This document shows positions 6,158 to 9,308 of a DNA stretch of 9,308 nucleotides, piece after piece. The stretch is from assembly GCA_964348665.1 (NCBI GenBank), contig CAYGDP010000044.1, positions 1 to 9,308 on the forward strand. Reading direction: 5' to 3'. This DNA comes from CAYGDP01 sp964348665. GTDB lineage: Bacteria; Verrucomicrobiota; Verrucomicrobiia; Palsa-1439; CAYGDP01. The position numbers and the translations under genes were made by a program. Position 1 is the first letter of the stretch. Each line of letters starts with the position of its first letter. The notes under the pieces are model-generated. The model saw only the letters and a program-made list of their open reading frames with translations, had not been told where the DNA came from and ran no database searches.

Positions 6158-7541
6158 TTCGTTTTGCCTGTTTCGCTTCCGCCGCGAATTTTTCGTATCC
6201 TTTGCGCCCCATGATCCCGCAGGCATATTGCTTTCCAAGCTCAACCGCGGGTTGATCGAACGCGTTGATATTGTAAAACTCCCCCGCATAGGCCGTCTGC
6301 ATCTCCAGCAAAAACAACAATGCTCCCACGCTCTCCTCGTCGACTCGATCCAACCGAATATTGAAATTGGGCCGTTGATTCTTCGTCAGGGCGATCTCGG
6401 TGCCGCGTTGCTCCGCTCGCAGCAATTCCGCGAGCGTTTTTCCGCCCAGATAACCAAACTCGTCGTACTCGCCAAGGTTCTTCGGGATTTTTCCAATCGC
6501 GCCGAGATTTTCGACGGACAGGAAAATCACCACCTTGTCATTCGGTCCCTCCAGAAATAGCTGCAACTGCGAATGCTGATCCGTCGCACCCAGCGCCTTG
6601 ATCGGCGTCGGCCCCACGTTCACCACGCGTCCGCTGCGGTCGAGTTTCTTGCCGAGGCTTTCCGCCCACAGTTGCGCGAACCAATCGCTCACGTAGCGAA
6701 GCTTCTGCGCGTACGGCATGAGTACGTGAATTTTCTTCCCGCGCTGGTCGAGCTGATACAGCGCTGCCGCCGCGGTCAGGGCGGGATTTTCGAACAGCTG
6801 CGCCGACTGACACGCCGCCCGCGCTTTCGCCGCGCCCGCCAGCAGTTTGCGGATATTGACTCCCATCACCGCCGACGAGAGAAGCCCAACCGACGATAAA
6901 GCCGTGAATCTTCCGCCGACGTTCGACGGGATCGGCAGCGAACGCGTGCCCGAGAGTTCGACGATTTCCCGCAACACGCCTTTCTTCGGGTCGGTCGTAA
7001 TGACAAAATGATCTTTCGCGCGTTTCTGTCCAACTTTGCGGCAAACAGCGTCACCGCAAATCAAGAATTGAGCAGCCGTCTCGACCGTCCCGCCCGATTT
7101 GCTGATAACGTTGAAAAGTGTCTTGCGCAAATCACAACGATCCAAGATGTCCGCGAGCAGGGTGGGATCGCTGTTGTCGGCAATAAAGAGGCGCGGTTTG
7201 TCGCCGCGGCGTTTAGCCCCTGTTGTGGCAACGCCACTCACGGGGTTCGCCAGCGCCGTGTAAAGCGCCTGATTGCCCAGCGCGGAGCCGCCGATACCGA
7301 GCACGACGAAGTTGTCGAATCGTTTGGCGATATCGCGCGCCATCCGCTCAATCTCACGGCAATCCTGGTCGGGCAAATCCATGAACCCCAGCTCGCCCGC
7401 CCGGTGAAGCTTCTCCACGCCGCGCACTGCCGCTTCCGCGCGCGGCGCGAGCGCGGCGAAATCCGAGTCAGTCAAACCGTGTTCACCGGCGGCAAACAGG
7501 TTGTTAAAATCGAATTCAACGCTCAGTTTCGGCATAACCAT
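6132..7541 (-). CDS. pgi: Glucose-6-phosphate isomerase
   Basis: This enzyme interconverts glucose-6-phosphate and fructose-6-phosphate in the cytoplasm, linking glycolysis and gluconeogenesis. At 469 residues it is in the range of the shorter bacterial type rather than the roughly 550-residue E. coli type. The two sugar-isomerase (SIS) lobes show GIGGSALGNQAL (82-93) and ISKSGGTVET (146-155, phosphate binding), then VGGRFTALSSVG (208-219). Catalytic candidates are Glu294 in LWAESLGKK, His323 in GATDQHSQLQ and Lys437 in DQPAVELGKQYA. ATG 7541 (MVMPKL) and ATG 7535 (MPKL) are both possible starts, with no clear ribosome site at either. The 97-bp upstream gap to ridA contains a CGCGAAA-type repeat. 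Its 3' end overlaps the sugar dehydrogenase gene. Confidence 0.95.
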   Translation of the reverse strand: MVMPKLSVEFDFNNLFAAGEHGLTDSDFAALAPRAEAAVRGVEKLHRAGELGFMDLPDQDCREIERMARDIAKRFDNFVVLGIGGSALGNQALYTALANPVSGVATTGAKRRGDKPRLFIADNSDPTLLADILDRCDLRKTLFNVISKSGGTVETAAQFLICGDAVCRKVGQKRAKDHFVITTDPKKGVLREIVELSGTRSLPIPSNVGGRFTALSSVGLLSSAVMGVNIRKLLAGAAKARAACQSAQLFENPALTAAAALYQLDQRGKKIHVLMPYAQKLRYVSDWFAQLWAESLGKKLDRSGRVVNVGPTPIKALGATDQHSQLQLFLEGPNDKVVIFLSVENLGAIGKIPKNLGEYDEFGYLGGKTLAELLRAEQRGTEIALTKNQRPNFNIRLDRVDEESVGALLFLLEMQTAYAGEFYNINAFDQPAVELGKQYACGIMGRKGYEKFAAEAKQAKRNEQYVVSI

Positions 7542-7566
7542 GGGTGTTTATAGCAGAAATTCACCA

Positions 7567-7612
7567 CAAAAAACGCGAAATACGCGAACAGAGCCACGGT
7601 TTTTCGTTCGCG
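7567..7612. repeat. CGCGAAA-type intergenic repeat, copy between ridA and pgi
   Basis: Two direct units, ACGCGAAAT and ACGCGAACA, stand in tandem at about 7573-7590. CGCGAAC (7583-7589) can pair with GTTCGCG (7606-7612) across a 16-base loop. It is related to the sequences at 8034-8091 and 8906-8967. It lies in the pgi leader, so on that transcript the hairpin could affect processing or translation, though this is inference. Confidence 0.55.
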
Positions 7613-7638
7613 ACCTTTCGATTGTTTCGGGCGCAACA

Positions 7639-8016
7639 TCAGACATGAGCAATCATCTCGATCTCGACAAGCATGTCTTTGGGCAGTCCAACTTGCACCG
7701 TGGATCGGGCGGGAGGATCGGCAGTCAGATGCTTCGCGTACACCGCGTTCATCGCCGCGAAATTGCCGATATCCGAGAGAAAGACCGTGGTCTTGACGAC
7801 GTTCCCGAAATCCAATCCTGCCGCCTGCAATACCGCGCGCAGATTTTTGAGCGTCTGCTCGGTCTGCTCGGTGATGCCGCCCGCGACTAGCTTGCTGGTG
7901 GCAGGGTCGAGACCGACTTGTCCGGCGAGAAAGACCAGATCGCCCACGCGGACGGCTTGCGAGTAGGGTCCGGCGGGTTTGGGTGCATTGTCCGTACGAA
8001 TGATTTGTTTGTTCAT
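7639..8016 (-). CDS. ridA: RidA family (YjgF/YER057c/UK114) enamine/imine deaminase
   Basis: The 125-residue protein is full length for RidA, a cytoplasmic trimer that hydrolyses reactive 2-aminoacrylate and related enamines from PLP-enzyme side reactions. Features seen are APKPAGPYSQAV (11-22) with the conserved GPYSQ, LVFLAGQVGLDP (27-38), TTVFLSDIGNFAAMNAVY (76-93) and the C-terminal signature ARSTVQVGLPKDMLVEIE. In that signature Arg104 matches the essential Arg105 of E. coli RidA, and Glu119 follows at the usual place. The start at 8016 is preceded by AGGA about 8 bases upstream, a good ribosome site. It sits between the UlaG-like gene and pgi; no amino-acid biosynthetic gene is adjacent, so its partner enzyme is not indicated. 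Confidence 0.93.
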   Translation of the reverse strand: MNKQIIRTDNAPKPAGPYSQAVRVGDLVFLAGQVGLDPATSKLVAGGITEQTEQTLKNLRAVLQAAGLDFGNVVKTTVFLSDIGNFAAMNAVYAKHLTADPPARSTVQVGLPKDMLVEIEMIAHV

Positions 8017-8033
8017 GGTAATTTCCTATATTG

Positions 8034-8091
8034 CCCGCGAAAAACGCGAAAAGACGCGAAAGGCTTTCGTATGTTTAGCGTATTTCGAGGG
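8034..8091. repeat. CGCGAAA-type long imperfect hairpin between the UlaG-like gene and ridA
   Basis: The left arm (8034-8062) has three tandem units of the CGCGAAA kind. The right arm (8064-8091) reads, in reverse complement, CCCTCGAAATACGC then TAAACATACGAAAG, and pairs with the left arm over most of its length. The tip is CGAAA, GGC, TTTCG (8057-8069). It fills most of the 79-bp gap between the two genes. It has no T-run, so it looks more like an intergenic palindromic repeat that could stabilise or process the transcript than a terminator. Confidence 0.65.
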
Positions 8092-8095
8092 TGGT

Positions 8096-8893
8096 TTATT
8101 TCACATACATAAATTTCTCTCCAACATGCAAGACGTGAAATTTCTGGTTGCGATAGTTGGCATAGAGATGATCGGCAAACCGCGCGAAGTTCTCGGTGTT
8201 CGCCGCGAACAAATCCCAATGCGTCGGGATCACCGTGTCCACCTTCGCCGTAGCGGCCAGATCGGCGGCCTCTTGCGCGGTCAGGTTGCCGATGATGTTC
8301 ATCTGCTCCCGCTTCCAACTGCGCCCGTTGATCGGCAGGAACGCCAGATCAATCGGCTGCTTCAGCAATCGCTCGACGAGTCCGTTGTAACCAATGGTAT
8401 CGCCCGCGTGATAAATCGTCACGCCGTTCAGCTTGATGAGATAACCGAGATAGCGCGCGTTGCCAGCTGCATCCATCTCCATCTCGTAATGCGCGGACGG
8501 AATCGGTTTGAATTCCAGCCCATCTAGTTTCGCCCACTCGTCAGTCTTTGCCTGCACGATCCGCGCGGCAGCGACACCTAGTTTCGCGAGCGGCTCGCGG
8601 CAACAGAACGGCACGACAAACTTCGCGTGCGGCGATGCCGTCGCAAGGGACTTAAGCGTGTTCGGGTCAAAATGATCGAGATGCTCGTGAGTGATAAAAA
8701 CGAAATCCGCGTTGGTAACCTCCTGCGGTTTCAGCGGCGGCGGAAAACAACGTCCGTCGTGTTCCGATAGATACGGATCAATCCAGAGAATCCGTCCATC
8801 GCTCTTGAGGATCGTCCCCACCTGCCCCAAACTCCACGCGGCGACGCACTTCGGCGGAACGACCTGCGCGTTGACTTCGTCAATCAATGCCAT
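8096..8893 (-). CDS. UlaG-like metallo-beta-lactamase-fold hydrolase
   Basis: The 265-residue product is a metallo-beta-lactamase-fold hydrolase closest in layout to UlaG (L-ascorbate-6-phosphate lactonase, COG2220-type). Residues 18-39 give AAWSLGQVGTILKSDGRILWID, like the WWLG block of UlaG. The metal motif is THEHLDHFD with H69, H71, D73 and H74. Further ligands are likely H135 (PSAHYEME), D165 (IYHAGDTIGYN) and H225 (VIPTHWDLF), and Asn189 in LPINGR is also typical. It is shorter than E. coli UlaG (about 354 residues), so the substrate need not be ascorbate-6-phosphate. No signal peptide is seen. I chose ATG 8893. A TTG at 8938 would add 15 residues, but these are encoded by the hairpin repeat at 8906-8926. 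Ribosome sites are weak at both. Confidence 0.86.
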   Translation of the reverse strand: MALIDEVNAQVVPPKCVAAWSLGQVGTILKSDGRILWIDPYLSEHDGRCFPPPLKPQEVTNADFVFITHEHLDHFDPNTLKSLATASPHAKFVVPFCCREPLAKLGVAAARIVQAKTDEWAKLDGLEFKPIPSAHYEMEMDAAGNARYLGYLIKLNGVTIYHAGDTIGYNGLVERLLKQPIDLAFLPINGRSWKREQMNIIGNLTAQEAADLAATAKVDTVIPTHWDLFAANTENFARFADHLYANYRNQKFHVLHVGEKFMYVK

Positions 8894-8905
8894 ATCCAAT
8901 TTGTA

Positions 8906-8967
8906 GCCGCGAAACCTTTTCGCGGCAATCAGATTCAAAGACCGCGAAATGCGCTAAAGAACGTGAA
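8906..8967. repeat. CGCGAAA-type repeat upstream of the UlaG-like gene
   Basis: GCCGCGAAA (8906-8914) and TTTCGCGGC (8918-8926) form a perfect 9-bp stem around CCT. A further tandem stretch, CCGCGAAATGCGCTAAAGA (8942-8960) and then ACGTGAA, repeats the CGCGAAA theme. It lies in the 5' leader of the UlaG-like gene, or inside its N-terminus if the TTG start is used. Confidence 0.55.
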
Positions 8968-8991
8968 TATTTTTGTTTACGATGCCGCACC

Positions 8992-9014
8992 ATCCGCCAC
9001 ACTGCACGGCGGAT
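8992..9014. repeat. Small hairpin in the right intergenic region
   Basis: ATCCGCC (8992-8998) pairs with GGCGGAT (9008-9014) around a 9-base loop. There is no T-run, so it is not an obvious terminator. Confidence 0.35.
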
Positions 9015-9060
9015 AAATCTGGCAGGGACGTAGAAAGCTAACCGACTCTACGGAGTGAGA

Positions 9061-9081
9061 ATGAAAAAAATCTCCGATTGA
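9061..9081 (+). CDS. Possible six-codon leader ORF (MKKISD)
   Basis: ATG at 9061 is preceded by GGAG with a spacing of five bases, a good ribosome site, and the frame reads Met-Lys-Lys-Ile-Ser-Asp before TGA at 9079-9081. It could be a translated leader peptide, the stub of a gene lost by deletion, or chance. The putative promoter at 9078 overlaps its end, so it would need a different upstream promoter. Confidence 0.15.
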   Translation: MKKISD

Positions 9082-9106
9082 CGGAAGTTTTGTTGTTTGC
9101 TATCGA
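9078..9106 (+). promoter_or_regulatory. Possible promoter for the small lipoprotein gene
   Basis: TTGACG (9078-9083) and TATCGA (9101-9106) are separated by 17 bp in an A+T-rich stretch, 41 bp before the lipoprotein ATG. The -35 box is a close match to the consensus and the -10 box a moderate one. Confidence 0.4.
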
Positions 9107-9146
9107 ATTATGAATTCTAGCAGTAATGTAAACAACAGGAGAACTT

Positions 9147-9257
9147 ATGGAAGTCTTGGAAAAAAGGAATTTGGTAGGCTATATGGCGGGTGTTTTAGCG
9201 CTGCTGATTAGTGGATGCTCTGAAAGCAAGAGTGGCGGAAGTTCTGCCACGCTTTGA
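9147..9257 (+). CDS. Small lipoprotein, probably truncated at the terminal repeat
   Basis: The frame encodes 36 residues. It starts at an ATG with AGGAG five bases upstream, an excellent ribosome site. The N-terminus is MEVLEKRNLVGYMAGVLALL, followed by ISGC, a canonical lipobox with Cys24, then SESKSGGSSATL. Export and lipidation by the Lgt/LspA pathway are expected. The last sense codon (9252-9254) already uses the first base of the terminal inverted repeat, and the TGA stop (9255-9257) lies wholly inside it. The original protein was therefore probably longer and has been cut by the repeat. An entericidin-like intact small lipoprotein is the alternative. Function is unknown. Confidence 0.5.
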   Translation: MEVLEKRNLVGYMAGVLALLISGCSESKSGGSSATL

Positions 9258-9306
9258 CCGGCCTCATCTTTTTGCTCCAGTGTAAGAGTTAGTCTTGGGC
9301 ACATGG
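9254..9306. repeat. Right arm of 53-bp perfect terminal inverted repeat
   Basis: This is the exact reverse complement of bases 1-53, with two further bases (TT) at the window end that have no partner. An ATG at 9303-9305, about 50 bp in from the repeat edge, would be a usual place for a transposase start if the repeat is an insertion sequence, but too little is present to test this. Confidence 0.9.
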
Positions 9307-9308
9307 TT

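Noticed and set aside
6538..7044. 168-codon minus-strand open frame within pgi
   Set aside because: Shadow frame of the G+C-rich pgi gene; its Arg- and Gly-rich translation has no domain signature and pgi itself is intact.
7567..8091. CRISPR array from the tandem CGCGAAA units
   Set aside because: Units are about 10 bp with no unique spacers of constant length, and no cas genes are present.
112..9180. Shared ATTTGGTAGG near both ends (about 112-121 and 9169-9178)
   Set aside because: Only about ten bases match, in direct orientation, and the flanks diverge; not enough to call a repeat.
1..9308. Circular molecule (plasmid or phage) suggested by matching ends
   Set aside because: The matching ends are inverted, not direct, so they do not close a circle, and the genes are chromosomal housekeeping types.

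Overview
The window is 9,308 bases and looks like a bacterial chromosomal fragment, probably from the Verrucomicrobiota or a close relative in the PVC group. That placement is an inference. It rests on gene families common there (a secretin/TonB short N-terminal lipoprotein, an exported seven-repeat FG-GAP/VCBS protein with WYEAP-type blades, a PhyH-family dioxygenase beside a PQQ-type sugar dehydrogenase) and on intergenic CGCGAAA-type hairpin repeats. No tRNA, rRNA, CRISPR array, phage gene or transposase gene was found. The two ends are a perfect 53-bp inverted repeat (1-53 and 9254-9306), so the fragment probably lies between two inverted copies of a repeat such as an insertion sequence and was cut there by assembly. 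A genuine inverted pair around the segment is the alternative.

Layout from the left: a small unrecognised membrane protein on the + strand (140-460). Then comes a 231-bp MITE-like element (476-706) with 17-bp terminal inverted repeats and two internal hairpins, followed by about 315 bp with no convincing gene. Citrate synthase (1022-2170, - strand) is divergent from a secretin-N-like lipoprotein (2267-2968, + strand). The rest, 2981-8893, is one co-oriented minus-strand cluster. In transcription order it holds a UlaG-like metallo-beta-lactamase-fold hydrolase, a RidA-family deaminase, glucose-6-phosphate isomerase, a glucose/sorbosone dehydrogenase, a PhyH dioxygenase and an exported VCBS protein. 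The right end has a noncoding stretch with a possible promoter and a tiny lipoprotein ORF whose stop codon falls on the terminal repeat.

The cluster mixes central sugar metabolism (Pgi), exported oxidation (sugar dehydrogenase), a possible lactone hydrolase (UlaG-like) and reactive-intermediate clean-up (RidA). The pgi to VCBS part is tightly spaced: pgi and the dehydrogenase overlap by 26 bp, then gaps of 9 bp and 54 bp follow, so it is likely one operon. The gaps flanking ridA are largely filled by the CGCGAAA hairpin repeats. I see no defence, toxin or new enzymatic system. The most notable signals are the terminal inverted repeat with the truncated lipoprotein, the MITE-like element, and the repeat family occupying successive gaps of the cluster.
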